Below are positions 9,443-18,498 of a stretch of DNA of 64,000 nt, in pieces. The DNA comes from CAVONB01 sp963697205 (lineage in GTDB: Bacteria > Pseudomonadota > Alphaproteobacteria > Rhizobiales > Hyphomicrobiaceae), in the NCBI GenBank assembly GCA_963697205.1, contig CAVONB010000003.1:99232-163231 (forward strand). Reading direction: 5' to 3'. The position numbers and the translations under genes are program-made. How positions within the stretch are numbered: position 1 is the stretch's first letter; every line of letters starts with the position of its first letter. The notes below the pieces were generated by a model that saw only the letters and a list, made by a program, of their open reading frames with translations, had not been told where the DNA came from and ran no database searches.

Positions 9443-9707
9443 GTTCGCCTCTTTGCTGCCGACGGCGATCGCAGGGCCGACCGCCGCGGCCCGCGCGACG
9501 GGGGAGTTGGGCGTATTATGTACCGGGGCGAAGGCTTGATGGCCAGATGACGACGCGTGTCGTCCATGCGGCCAGCCGACGCAAAGCGCTGGGGTCGGCA
9601 TCGAGCGGCAGTTGTGCTGCCGGCGGGGGCCGTGCTAAGGAGCGCGTCCATTCCGACCGTGAAGGCGGCCCACTCGGGACTGCGCCTTGCGGTTTGTCGT
9701 GTCGGTA

Positions 9708-9781
9708 GGCCACGTGGCGGAGTGGTGACGCAGCGGACTGCAAATCCGTAAACGCCGGTTCGATTCCGGCCGTGGCCTCCA
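9708..9781 (+). tRNA. trnC: tRNA-Cys (anticodon GCA)
   Basis: A complete 74-nt cloverleaf. The acceptor arms GGCCACG (9708-9714) and CGTGGCC (9771-9777) pair, the anticodon loop CTGCAAA carries GCA, the T-arm is CCGGTTCGATTCCGG, and the terminal CCA is encoded (9779-9781). It lies between the divergent pcm and tctC genes. Confidence 0.95.
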
Positions 9782-10118
9782 AATTTCTTCTTCTGAAACT
9801 CTCGCTGTACTCCTGGTAGTCTTGTGCCCTGGACATCGCCAAGGGCCCAAGCAACGCGCGGCCCTCTGGACCGCCCGCGGCGGAGCATGCCTGACCGTTT
9901 TAAGTGGTTTCCCTGGGTTCTTCCGAAGTCGTGCAGCGACTACGATAGCGCGCGTGTATCGGTCGAGGTCTCGCAATGATGCGCGCCGCGTGTTCTGGCG
10001 TCGGCGCGAGGGATTGACGCCTCTGCTGTGCCGGTGACGTGGACCTGCCGTTGCCCCCGCGAAGAGGGGCTGGCGTCATCGTTGCCTACTATCGCACTTC
10101 ACAAAGGGAGACGCATAC
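9782..10118. other. Intergenic region upstream of tctC
   Basis: No gene recognised. The only clear signal is the tctC ribosome binding site AGGGAG at about 10106-10111, eight bases before the ATG. The tctC promoter presumably lies here but I cannot place it. Confidence 0.5.
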
Positions 10119-11240
10119 ATGTCAGACGACAAGACGGGTCGCATCCTCGGGCTCGACCGGCGGCAATTCCTGGCCGGCGCCGCCGGTACCGCGGCGGGCG
10201 CGCTGGAGATTATCATTCCGTCGGGCGCCGCGTTGGCGGCCAAATTCCCTGACAAGCCGATCACGCTGGTCGTCATGTATTCCGCCGGCGGCGGCACGGA
10301 CGTGTCCATGCGCGCGATTGCCCAGGAGATGGCCAAGGCCAAGGGCTGGACGATCAACGTCATCAACAAGCCGGGCGCAGTCGGCGGCATCGCCACCAAG
10401 TACGTCGCCGAACAGGCATCAGACGGCTATACGATCCTTGGCGGCGCGAACTACAACAAGTTCGTGCGCGTGATGGGGCACTCGACCCTCGTGCCGTGGA
10501 AGGAGTGGACCTTCTTCCAGGCGGGCGCATCGCTGGCGAGCTGGTCGGTGCGGCCGGATTCGCCCTTCAAGACGTTCGCTGACGTGGTCAAGGCGGCCAA
10601 GGAAAAGCCCGGCAAGATCACGATCTCGACATCGGGGACCGGCGGCATCTGGCATGAGCTGGCGCTGATCGTCGGCGACGCGGCCGGCATCGAGCTGAAG
10701 TACGTGCCCTACAAAGGCGGCAAGCCGGCGACGCTGGCCGGTCTGCAGGGCGAAGTCGACATCGCGGGCGGCGGCGTGCACGAGCACATCGACCTGATCC
10801 GCGCGGGCAAGCTGCGCAACCTGCAGCAGACGGGGCCCGAGGACATCGACGTGCCCGGCTACGGCAAGATGCCGTCGATCGGCGGGATCCTGCCGCAGCT
10901 GAAGCCGCTGCTGCCGGTCGGCGGAACCTACAACTTCATCATGAAGCGCGACACGCCGATCGAGGTCCTCAAGGAGGTGAAGGAGGCTTTCCTCGCGGCG
11001 GTGAAGTCAGAGTCCTTCCAGGCGATCGTGAAGAAGAACTACTTCCTCAATGAAGTGCGCATCGGCGCAGACGCGGACCGTCGCGCGGCCCAACTCGAGG
11101 TCGTGACCGCGGCCACGTTCAACAAGTACAAGGACCAGATCGGCGCGCCAGTGAAGTCGGCTCAGGATCTCGGGCTTCCTGATCCTAAGGACTTCGACAA
11201 GTGGTGGCCGCCGAAGGACTACAAGCCGCAGACGATCTGA
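10119..11240 (+). CDS. tctC: Tripartite tricarboxylate transporter substrate-binding protein (TctC/Bug family), Tat-type signal
   Basis: A 373-residue periplasmic binding protein of a TTT transporter, which captures a carboxylate and delivers it to the TctA/TctB membrane complex. The N-terminus has a twin-arginine motif (LDRRQFLAGAAG) followed by a hydrophobic stretch and ALAA cleavage site, so export is probably via Tat. The mature part opens with the Bug signature FPDKPITLVVMYSAGGGTD and holds the usual VNKPGAVGGIATKYVA and ELKYVPYKGGKPA segments. ATG 10119 has a good RBS. It is the first gene of a tctC-tctB-tctA set, separated from tctB by a strong terminator hairpin. The substrate cannot be told from sequence. 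Confidence 0.9.
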   Translation: MSDDKTGRILGLDRRQFLAGAAGTAAGALEIIIPSGAALAAKFPDKPITLVVMYSAGGGTDVSMRAIAQEMAKAKGWTINVINKPGAVGGIATKYVAEQASDGYTILGGANYNKFVRVMGHSTLVPWKEWTFFQAGASLASWSVRPDSPFKTFADVVKAAKEKPGKITISTSGTGGIWHELALIVGDAAGIELKYVPYKGGKPATLAGLQGEVDIAGGGVHEHIDLIRAGKLRNLQQTGPEDIDVPGYGKMPSIGGILPQLKPLLPVGGTYNFIMKRDTPIEVLKEVKEAFLAAVKSESFQAIVKKNYFLNEVRIGADADRRAAQLEVVTAATFNKYKDQIGAPVKSAQDLGLPDPKDFDKWWPPKDYKPQTI

Positions 11241-11262
11241 GGCGATAATCCACGCTTCGTCG

Positions 11263-11294
11263 ACGGGGACGGCCGGCTGGCCGTCCCCGTTTTT
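11263..11294 (+). terminator. Strong intrinsic terminator between tctC and tctB
   Basis: A perfect 12-bp GC-rich stem (11263-11274 with 11279-11290) with a 4-nt loop, followed by five T. It lies 22 nt after the tctC stop and about 50 nt before tctB, so it probably lets the binding protein be made in excess over the membrane subunits by partial termination. Confidence 0.85.
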
Positions 11295-11344
11295 GGCGTG
11301 GCTCTCAACTTCTCAGTGCAGCACTTCTAGGACGGGCGGCGCGG

Positions 11345-11893
11345 ATGGCGGACGACACGCAGAAGCATTACGTGAGCGAGGACGAGTTGGCGGGGTATGC
11401 CGCTCCGGTGCTCGACATCATCGCAGCGCTCGCGCTCGGTGCGCTGTCCATCTGGATCATGATCGAGGCGCTGCGCCTCAAAGTGCCAGATACGACGGCG
11501 ACCGCGCCGGGGCTGTTGCCGTTCCTCACCGCGGCGATGCTGCTGGCGATGGCGATCGTGCTCGGCGTCGTGGCTGTGCGGCGTCAACGAACGGCGCCGA
11601 CGTCGTGGACGCGGGACCTGCCGCCGGATCTCGGGCGAACGGGCGTGCTGGTGGCGATCGTGATCGCCTACATCGCGGCGCTGCAACTCATTCATCTCGA
11701 CCGGGCCTTCACCATTGGCAGGCTGCGCATCGAGATCGGGTCGTTCGAACCGGTGTCGATCATCGTGCTGGCGACGATCTTCCGGATCTTCTGGACGTCG
11801 CGGCTGTGGGCGTGCGTGCTGTTGTCGGCGGTGTGGATCATGTTGCTGTCGATCGTGTTCCGCCAGGTCATGAACATTCCGATGCCGGGCTGA
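11345..11893 (+). CDS. tctB: Tripartite tricarboxylate transporter small membrane subunit TctB
   Basis: A 182-residue TctB-family protein, the small four-helix subunit of a TTT importer. Hydrophobic segments are visible at about residues 20-42 (LDIIAALALGALSIWIMIEA), 52-75, 100-118 and 140-175. TctB usually has 140-190 residues. It lies after the tctC terminator and 9 nt before tctA, so tctB and tctA are co-translated. This type of protein is poorly conserved in sequence, and the call rests on size, topology and position between tctC and tctA. Confidence 0.85.
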   Translation: MADDTQKHYVSEDELAGYAAPVLDIIAALALGALSIWIMIEALRLKVPDTTATAPGLLPFLTAAMLLAMAIVLGVVAVRRQRTAPTSWTRDLPPDLGRTGVLVAIVIAYIAALQLIHLDRAFTIGRLRIEIGSFEPVSIIVLATIFRIFWTSRLWACVLLSAVWIMLLSIVFRQVMNIPMPG

Positions 11894-11902
11894 GGGGGCA
11901 AT

Positions 11903-13399
11903 ATGATCTGGGATGCAATCGTACAGGCCCTTCAGCCGACACTGCTGCTGGTCACGCTGGCCGGCGTTTCACTCGGCATCATCTGGGGCGCGCTGCCGGG
12001 GCTGTCGACGACGATGGCGATGGCGCTGCTGATCGGCCTGTCGGCGGGCATGTCGCAAGACACCGCGCTGTGCTTCATGCTCGGCGTCTACACGGGCAGC
12101 GTGTTCGGCGGTGCCATCTCGGCGGTGCTGATCAACATCCCCGGCACGCCGGACGCGGTGCCGACGATGATCGAGGGGCATGCGCTGGCGCGGCGCGGGG
12201 AGGGCGGACAGGCGCTCGGCATGGCGATCGGTGCGTCGTTCGTCGGCGGCTGGGTCGGCATCGTGCTGCTGATCGGTTTCATTCCGCTGATCCTGACGTT
12301 CGCCTTGAACTTCAAGTCTTGGGAAATGTTCATGCTGGCGGTGATCGGCATCTCGGTTTGCGGGTCGATGACCTCAGGCGAGATGCCGCTCAAGGGCTGG
12401 ATCGTCGGCTGGATCGGCATGCTGATCGCGTTCGTCGGTATCGACGCGATCCATGGCGTCGAGCGCTTCACGTTCGGGGTACCGGAGCTGCACGACGGCA
12501 TCAGCTACGTTGGCGTGCTGATCGGGCTGTTCGGGTTGACCGAGATCATCAAGGTGCTGCCGCAGCGCGATCACTACACGATCCCGGCGGAGGTCGGGCG
12601 CGTCGTGCCGCCAATATCGAAGCTGATGCGCTATGCGGGATCCTCGATCCGCTCGTCGCTTATCGGCACGTTCATCGGCGCCATTCCCGGTGCGGGCGCC
12701 AACGTCGCCTCGTTCCTGGCCTACGACATCGGGCGGCGGCGGGCCAAGCCCGAAGAGCAGGCGAAGTGGGGCAAGGGCAGCTACGAAGCGATCGCGTGCT
12801 GCGAGACGGCCAACAACGCCAATATCGGCGGATCGATGCTGCCGACACTGGCGCTCGGCATTCCCGGCAATGCGGCGGCTGCGGCGCTGATGGCCGCGCT
12901 GACCTTGAAGAACGTCGTGGTCGGTCCGACGATCGAGGTCGATCATCCCGGCCTGATCTACTTCATCTATACGGCGCTGATCGTCGCGAACATGCTGATG
13001 TATGCGATGGCGATCATGCTGATCAAACCGTGCGTGAAGCTGTTCTCGCTGCCGCGCGGCATGCTGCTGCCAATGATCATCCCGGTGTGCGTGATCGGCG
13101 CCTATGCGGCGCGGCTCAGCATGGTCGACGTGTGGGTGATGCTGATCTCGGGGCTGGGCGGGTACCTGTTGCACGTGTTCCGCTTCCCGCTGGCGCCGAT
13201 GGTGCTGGGCGTGATCCTGGCGCCGATGGCCGACGAGAACCTGCGGCGCGCGCTGCTGATTTTCCAGGACCGGTCGTGGAGCTACGTGGCCTCGCAGTGG
13301 ATGGGGAACCTGCTGCTCGCGTGCGTGCTGTTCGTGTTCGTGGAAGGCCTTTTGCGGTTGCGCCGGCGGGCGTCGTCGTCGTCGTCAGAGAGCGGCTGA
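11903..13399 (+). CDS. tctA: Tripartite tricarboxylate transporter large membrane subunit TctA
   Basis: A 498-residue polytopic inner-membrane permease, the large subunit of the TTT transporter that works with TctB and periplasmic TctC, probably driven by an ion gradient. The family signature is clear: IIWGALPGLSTTMAMALLIGL near residue 30, then YTGSVFGGAISAVLINIPGTP, and the second-half repeat GTFIGAIPGAGANVASFLAYD near residue 255. About 11-12 hydrophobic segments can be counted. The frame is intact. It ends 38 bases before the convergent end of the EamA gene. Confidence 0.95.
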   Translation: MIWDAIVQALQPTLLLVTLAGVSLGIIWGALPGLSTTMAMALLIGLSAGMSQDTALCFMLGVYTGSVFGGAISAVLINIPGTPDAVPTMIEGHALARRGEGGQALGMAIGASFVGGWVGIVLLIGFIPLILTFALNFKSWEMFMLAVIGISVCGSMTSGEMPLKGWIVGWIGMLIAFVGIDAIHGVERFTFGVPELHDGISYVGVLIGLFGLTEIIKVLPQRDHYTIPAEVGRVVPPISKLMRYAGSSIRSSLIGTFIGAIPGAGANVASFLAYDIGRRRAKPEEQAKWGKGSYEAIACCETANNANIGGSMLPTLALGIPGNAAAAALMAALTLKNVVVGPTIEVDHPGLIYFIYTALIVANMLMYAMAIMLIKPCVKLFSLPRGMLLPMIIPVCVIGAYAARLSMVDVWVMLISGLGGYLLHVFRFPLAPMVLGVILAPMADENLRRALLIFQDRSWSYVASQWMGNLLLACVLFVFVEGLLRLRRRASSSSSESG

Positions 13400-13436
13400 G
13401 GGTCGCGCAAGCTGGCTGCACGGAGTTGAGCGGTGG

Positions 13437-14378
13437 TCAGCGAGGCTTGGTGCCGGCTACCTTTTTGGCGGCCGGCGTCCATTGCGCGAGCAGGACGCCG
13501 ACGCAGACCAGTGCGAGGGCTGCGGCATGATAGAGCGCGAACGGCTCGGCCAGGAGCGCGACGGCGAGGATGGCGGCGAACACGGGAACGAAATTGATGA
13601 AGACGCCGGCGCGTCCGGGTCCGATCAGGTCGACGCCGCGCAGCATGAAGAGCTGGGCGAGGCAGGACGGGAAGATCGCCACATAGGCCGTGACCAGCCA
13701 TCCCTTGGTGGTGGGTAGCTTGAGGCCGGTGGTTGCAGCCTCGAACGCGAGCAGCGGGAGCGCGGTCAAGGCGGCGATCAAGGCGAGCAGCGTGAAGAAC
13801 ACGGCGCCGGGCATGGCGGGGCGATTGCGCAGCGCGACCGTATAGAACGCGTAGAGCGCGCAGGCGATCAGCATCAGGATGTCGCCGAAGTTGAAGCTCA
13901 GGTCGATGAGGCGGTGCGGCGCGCCGCGTGTGGCGACAACGACGACCCCGACAATCGTGATGAACACGCCGACGATCTGCAGCAGCGTGATGCGTGTGCC
14001 GTACGCGAGCAAGGCGCCAGCGAGGACGAACGCGGGCATCGCGCCTTGCAGAATGCCGAGGTTGACGGCGGTCGTGTAATGGCTCGCCCAGTAGAAGAGC
14101 GCGTTGAAGCTCGTGAAGCCGACCGTCGCCATCAGCACGATGCCGGGCAGGCGTCCACGGATCGCGGGCCAATGCCGGCGAACCTCCTTGCCGTAAATCG
14201 GCCAGAGCACGGCGACCACGAGCAGCCACCGCATGAAGACGATGGTCAGGGGCGTGATCTCGCCGACGGCGAGCCGTCCGGCGATGGCGTTGCCGGCCCA
14301 GAACAGGGCGGCGAGCGTCAGCAGCAGGCCGGCTGAGCCGAACGCACGCGTTCTCAGACGCGAGAGGATGTCGATCAT
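13437..14378 (-). CDS. EamA/DMT-family transporter
   Basis: A 313-residue drug/metabolite transporter with the two-EamA-repeat, ten-helix layout. The opening (LLLTLAALFWAGNAIAGRLA) and the GILQGAMPAFVLAGALLAYG and GRAGVFINFVPVFAAILAVA segments are typical. I chose ATG 14378; the same reading frame runs upstream into phnE only because of a frameshift in that gene, so the apparent PhnE-EamA fusion is artificial. It follows the second phnE by 35 nt on the same strand and may be co-transcribed. Substrates of this superfamily are rarely predictable; export of an amino acid or metabolite is the usual role. Confidence 0.87.
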   Translation of the reverse strand: MIDILSRLRTRAFGSAGLLLTLAALFWAGNAIAGRLAVGEITPLTIVFMRWLLVVAVLWPIYGKEVRRHWPAIRGRLPGIVLMATVGFTSFNALFYWASHYTTAVNLGILQGAMPAFVLAGALLAYGTRITLLQIVGVFITIVGVVVVATRGAPHRLIDLSFNFGDILMLIACALYAFYTVALRNRPAMPGAVFFTLLALIAALTALPLLAFEAATTGLKLPTTKGWLVTAYVAIFPSCLAQLFMLRGVDLIGPGRAGVFINFVPVFAAILAVALLAEPFALYHAAALALVCVGVLLAQWTPAAKKVAGTKPR

Positions 14379-14413
14379 GGACGTTTCCGGGGCCTGCGGT
14401 CGCTGGGACCTGG

Positions 14414-15230
14414 TCAGATGATGGCGCCTCTGACCTTGGCGGAGACCCACTCGCTGACGATGACCGTGGCGATGATGACGAGGATGATGAGGCAGACGCG
14501 GGTCCAGGACAGATTCGTGATCGCCGCGTTCAGCTCGAGCCCGATGCCGCCCGCGCCGACGAGACCCAGGATGGTCGACTCTGCGGATATTGATGTCCCA
14601 ACGGAACACGGAGATGCCGGCGAAGGCGGGCATGATCTGGGGTACGATGCCGTAGCTCATGACCTGTGCGCCGCTGGCGCCTGTGGCGCGCACGGCCTCC
14701 ACCTGCCGCTCGTCGATCTCTTCTATCGCCTCGTAGAGCAGCTTGGCGCAGAAGCCGATGGAGCGCAGGCCGATGGCGATGATGCCGGCAAAGACGCCGG
14801 GGCCGACGATGGTGACGAGCATCAGCGCCCAGATGAGGGAATTGATCGAGCGGGATGCAACGATGACGAAGAGTGCGAGCGGGCGCACGAATAGGGCGCT
14901 TGGCGTCGTGTTGTGGGCCGCGCAGAAGGCGATCGGGACGGCGAGGACGACGGCGATGATCGTGCCGAGGGTGGCGATGGCGATGGTGTCCCAGATGGGA
15001 CGCAGCAGCTCGGCGATGTAGGGCCAGTCGGGGGGCACCATGCGCCGGCCAAGGTCCATGGCCTGGGTCGGAGCATCGTTGACGAACTCCCAGATCGTGC
15101 GATCGGAGATCATGCGCCAGCAGTAGACGAAGATCATCAGGCCGAAGAGCCAGGCGGCCCAGATGGCGAGCTGATGCGGCGTCGTTCTGCGGCGCCAGTC
15201 CCTGTCCTTGTCGCGTGCGATCACAGCCAT
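14414..15230 (-). pseudogene. phnE: Phosphonate-type ABC permease PhnE (second copy), frameshifted
   Basis: An inner-membrane permease of a phosphonate/phosphite ABC importer. It reads well from ATG 15230 through EAVRATGASGAQVMSYGIVPQIMPAFAGISVFRWDINIR. One extra base at about 14579-14583 then throws the frame. Skipping it restores ESTILGLVGAGGIGLELNAAI and the family ending EWVSAKVRGAII with a stop at 14414. The repaired length is 271 residues, normal for PhnE. The EAA-like loop needed for ATPase contact is intact (EAVRATGASG). The start overlaps the stop of the first phnE by one base. The call is firm; whether the break is real is not. Confidence 0.82.
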
Positions 15231-16041
15231 CACTGCACCCACTTGCGCAGATAGCCGGAGGAGTACTCCACGACCATGACGATGGCGATGATGATGACGA
15301 GGATGGCTGCGGCGGAATCGAACTCGTAACGATCGAAGGCGGTGTTCAACGTGGCGCCGATGCCGCCGCCACCGACGATGCCGACGACGGCGGATTCACG
15401 AAAGTTGATGTCGAGGCGATAGAGGCCGAGGCCAATCATGCGCGGCATGACCTGTGGCTGGACGCCATAGTTGAGCCATTGCAGCCAGCCCGCGCCGGTG
15501 GCGCGCACGGCTTCGGCTTGTCCGGGGTCCATGTCCTCGATGTCCTCGGCGAGCAGCTTGCCGTAGAAGCCCACGGTCGCAATCGACAGTGTCAGGAAGC
15601 CGGCGAAGGGGCCGAAACCGAACAGCTTGACGAGGAAGATGGCGAGGATCACCTCCTGAAACGAGCGGGAGATGGCGAGGATGCTGCGGCAGACGTAATA
15701 GACAGGGGCAGGCGCGATGTTGCGTGCGGCGCCGACGCCGATCGGGATCGACAGGATGATGCCGATCACGGTCGAGGTGACGGTCATCCAGAGGCTTTCC
15801 AGGATGCCTTCCTGGATCTCGTCCCAGCGCGAGGCGAAATCGGGGGGAAGAAGGCGGCGACGAAGTCGTGGGCGCGCGGCAGTCCTTCCCATACGCGCGA
15901 CCAGTTGACCTCGATGGAGCCGATCGCGGCGGCGAGGTAGAGGCCGGCGGCGAGCCAGAGACCCCACCGCAGCAGCGGATTCGAGATGAAAGGTGGCCGG
16001 TGCCAGGTGCGGGAGGCGCCGCGTGCGAGCGTGGTGCTCAT
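15230..16041 (-). pseudogene. phnE: Phosphonate-type ABC permease PhnE (first copy), frameshifted in a homopolymer
   Basis: The first permease of the phosphonate-type importer. The N-terminus from ATG 16041 reads MSTTLARGASRTWHRPPF, with a transmembrane segment (GLWLAAGLYLAAAIGSIEV). The frame then breaks at a run of six G on the plus strand (15842-15847). Seven would restore FFPPDFASRWDEIQEGILES and the rest of PhnE through EAVRATGAGWLQWLNYGVQP to WVQ. The repaired length is 270 residues. ATG overlaps the phnC stop (ATGA, 16038-16041) and its own stop overlaps the next phnE, so the three genes are translationally coupled. A one-base loss in a homopolymer is a common sequencing fault. Confidence 0.83.
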
Positions 16042-16904
16042 GTGCGGCGCTCGAGATCGTGGACGGCAGCGCCACCTTTGTGAAGGGCGGGTGCGGCCGC
16101 AGGGTCAGGCGCATCGGAGGCTTCGGTCTCGTCGTCGTCGTCGGCTTTGCGGATGGTCGCCGACCAATCCTCCTCGCCGTAGATCTCGGTCAGGACGTCG
16201 GGCGTGAGGCCGTCGGCGGGGCCGTCGTAGACCACCTCGCCCAATCGCAAGCCGACGATGCGCTCGGCAAACATCTGGGCCAGCATGACGTCGTGGATGT
16301 TGATGATGGCGGAGAGGCGGCGCTCGGCGCACAGCTCGCAGATCAGGCGCATGATCTGGCGCGAGGTTTTGGGGTCGAGCGAGGCGGTGGGCTCGTCGAC
16401 CAGCAGCAGCTCGGGGTTCTGGATCAGGGCGCGGCAGATGCCGACGCGCTGGCGCTGACCGCCCGACAGCTCGTCGGCGCGCTTGTCGACCATGTGGTCG
16501 AGGCCGACGCGCTCTAACAGGCGGAAGGCTTCGTCGATGTCCGATTGCGGAAAGCGGCGCCGCCAACTCGACCAGAAGCCGACGTAGCCGAGGCGGCCGG
16601 AGAGGACGTTTTCCATGACGGACAGGCGTTCGACCAGGGCGTACTCCTGGAAGATCATACCCATGCGCCGACGCGCCTTGCGCAACTCGCGTTGCCCCAG
16701 CGTGGTCAACTCGACGCCGTTCAGGTCAATGGTGCCGCCGGTCGGCTCGACCAGGCGGTTGATGCAGCGGATCAGGGTGGATTTGCCGGCGCCGGAGGGC
16801 CCGATCAAGGCCATGACCTGGCTGTCGGGCACGACGAGGTCGATGCCCTTGAGCGCCAGATCGCCGGTCCGGTAGCGTTTCACGAGTTCGGTGATGCGCA
16901 GCAT
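16038..16904 (-). CDS. phnC: Phosphonate-type ABC transporter ATP-binding protein
   Basis: A 288-residue ABC ATPase that powers the PhnE permeases. Walker A is GPSGAGKST near residue 35, the Q-loop is MIFQEYALVERLS, the signature is LSGGQRQRVGICRALIQNP, Walker B is LLLVDEPTASLDP, and the H-switch is NIHD. The segment RLGYVGFWSSWRRRFP is characteristic of PhnC. An acidic tail of about 40 residues (KADDDDETEASDAPDP) extends beyond the usual PhnC length. It lies 102 bases downstream of phnD and overlaps phnE by four bases. No C-P lyase genes are in view, so the cargo could be phosphonate, phosphite or a related oxyanion. Confidence 0.93.
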   Translation of the reverse strand: MLRITELVKRYRTGDLALKGIDLVVPDSQVMALIGPSGAGKSTLIRCINRLVEPTGGTIDLNGVELTTLGQRELRKARRRMGMIFQEYALVERLSVMENVLSGRLGYVGFWSSWRRRFPQSDIDEAFRLLERVGLDHMVDKRADELSGGQRQRVGICRALIQNPELLLVDEPTASLDPKTSRQIMRLICELCAERRLSAIINIHDVMLAQMFAERIVGLRLGEVVYDGPADGLTPDVLTEIYGEEDWSATIRKADDDDETEASDAPDPAAAPALHKGGAAVHDLERRT

Positions 16905-17006
16905 GGACGTTCCGTTTCCGCTTCCGCCGATCGTGCAAGAGGCGCCAGCCGGCCGGCGGGCGCCCTATTGGTTTGCGGCCTTTCCGTCACGCGCGGCCGA
17001 CAGCTG

Positions 17007-17984
17007 TTACTTGCAGGTGTACTTGACGCCGTTGGCGGCATCGATCTTGCGGATGACGGCCCAGTCCTTCTTGTGCGTGATCGGAATGAACTTGTCTTCC
17101 TTCTTGAACTCTTTCTTGAGGTCGGAGCCTTCCCAGTTGAAGGAGAAGAACGCCTCCTTGACCTTGGCGGCGAGCGCGGGGTCGAGGTTGTGGGCGTGGC
17201 CGTAGCCGGTGGTGGGGAAGGTATCGGACTTGAAGATCGAGCGGATCTTGGCGGCATCGACGACCTTGCGGTCGACCATGCGCTTCAAGACGGAGTTGGC
17301 GATGGCGGCAGCGTCGTAGTCCTTGTTGGCGACGCCAAGGATAGAGTTGTCGTGCTTGCCGGAGAACACCGGCTCGAAGTCTGTCTTCGCCTCCAGACCG
17401 AAGTCCGCCTTGAGGATGGCGGAGGGCGCCTTGAAGCCCGAATTGGAGGTCGGAGAGGTGAACGCGACCTTTTTGCCCTTGAGATCCTTCGGCGACTTCA
17501 CGGCGCTGTCGGCGGGGACGATGATCTCCATCTCGTAGCCGTAGGAGCCGTCCTTGGAGGCCATCATCGCGAAGGGCACGAAGCCCGCGCAGTTGACGGC
17601 GATCGGGTTGCCGCCGGTGTTGATGCCTGCAACGTGGAGGCGGCCGGAGCGCATCGCCTCGAGCTGGGCGGCATTGGACTGGACGGGGAAGAAGACGACG
17701 CGTTTGCCGGTCAGTTTCTCCATATGCTTGATAAAGCCGTCCCACACCTTCTGGTAGACGGCGGGGTCCTCGACAGGCGTGTATGAAAAGATGATCGCGG
17801 AGGGATTGACGATCTTCGACTTGTCGGTCGGCAAGTCCGCCGTCAGATCGCCATCACGGTCGCAATAGGCGGCATCGAGCGTGCCGCGGGGGCAGTCCTG
17901 AGCCTGAGACGGTGTCAGAGACAGGGCGGACAGTCCCGCGGCCAAGCCGACGGCTGCCAGAATTTTCGAGTATGCGCGTGCCAC
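17007..17984 (-). CDS. phnD: Phosphonate-type ABC transporter substrate-binding protein
   Basis: A periplasmic binding protein of the PhnD/PtxB family, about 325 residues. A signal peptide is visible (ILAAVGLAAGLSALSLTPSQA). The mature protein holds FSYTPVEDPAVYQKVWDGFI, SGRLHVAGINTGGNPIAVNC and TSPTSNSGFKAPSAILK; the last covers the loop that grips the phosphoryl group in this family. I start at GTG 17984 because GGGAGGG lies seven bases upstream; a TTG two codons earlier is too close to that site. It is the first gene of the phnD-phnC-phnE-phnE(-eamA) operon. Confidence 0.9.
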   Translation of the reverse strand: MARAYSKILAAVGLAAGLSALSLTPSQAQDCPRGTLDAAYCDRDGDLTADLPTDKSKIVNPSAIIFSYTPVEDPAVYQKVWDGFIKHMEKLTGKRVVFFPVQSNAAQLEAMRSGRLHVAGINTGGNPIAVNCAGFVPFAMMASKDGSYGYEMEIIVPADSAVKSPKDLKGKKVAFTSPTSNSGFKAPSAILKADFGLEAKTDFEPVFSGKHDNSILGVANKDYDAAAIANSVLKRMVDRKVVDAAKIRSIFKSDTFPTTGYGHAHNLDPALAAKVKEAFFSFNWEGSDLKKEFKKEDKFIPITHKKDWAVIRKIDAANGVKYTCK

Positions 17985-18162
17985 GAGCAATCCCTCCCGG
18001 GGTTGACCTTACCGATACTGCGATCGGGTACGGCAGTTTCGTGGATCGGTTATGACAGCGCAAGGCGCAAACAGCCGGTGCGCCCGGCCGGCGCGGCGTC
18101 AGTCCGCGCGGCACGATGGCGCGCGGGAGATTACGTAGGGATCGGCGAATTGTGGAGGAAGG

Positions 18163-18185
18163 TGGTGCCATGGGCGGAATCGAAC
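18163..18185 (-). repeat. tRNA 3'-end remnant, probable attachment site of a genomic island
   Basis: Read on the minus strand, these 23 bases look like the T-loop to CCA end of a tRNA gene (TTCGATT loop, acceptor strand CCATGGC, A, CCA). The T-stem is one base short, and no anticodon or D arm follows at 18186-18260. The next gene is a tyrosine integrase, so this fits the copied tRNA end left at an island junction, with the intact tRNA expected at the far end to the right. The rest of 17985-18498 holds an AT-rich patch (about 18186-18232) and no gene. The match is seen; the att role is inferred. Confidence 0.4.
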
Positions 18186-18498
18186 AATCGGTACAATCAT
18201 ATTGTTTTAAAACGATTTAATGTGATGACGTCTTTCCATTACCCTCAGAATTTACCCACAAATAGCTCCGTACCCATGGTTCGGTTCCCAGACGTCCCCT
18301 GTGCGAGCCGGGTCGGAAAGCCCAAACCTGCGCTCGCGGCTTCCTTGTTCTCGCCGCCACGTCAAGATGTGCTTGCACAGTTCGAGACCTTCGGCGGTCA
18401 GTCGGTCAATCCCATTAGCTGCCATCGAGGGCACTGCATTCGGCGACGCAAAAAGCGCCGCCGAGCGTGTCCGGTCTCAGGGGTATCGCGTCAGAGGA

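Noticed and set aside
11293..13530. 745-codon plus-strand frame
   Set aside because: It overlaps tctB and tctA in another frame; its sequence is low-complexity Arg/Asp/Ala and typical of a shadow frame.
13437..15242. A 601-residue PhnE-EamA fusion protein
   Set aside because: The middle (about 80 residues of Arg/His-rich sequence) matches nothing, while one base shift restores a normal PhnE with its own stop at 14414 and EamA has a normal start at 14378.
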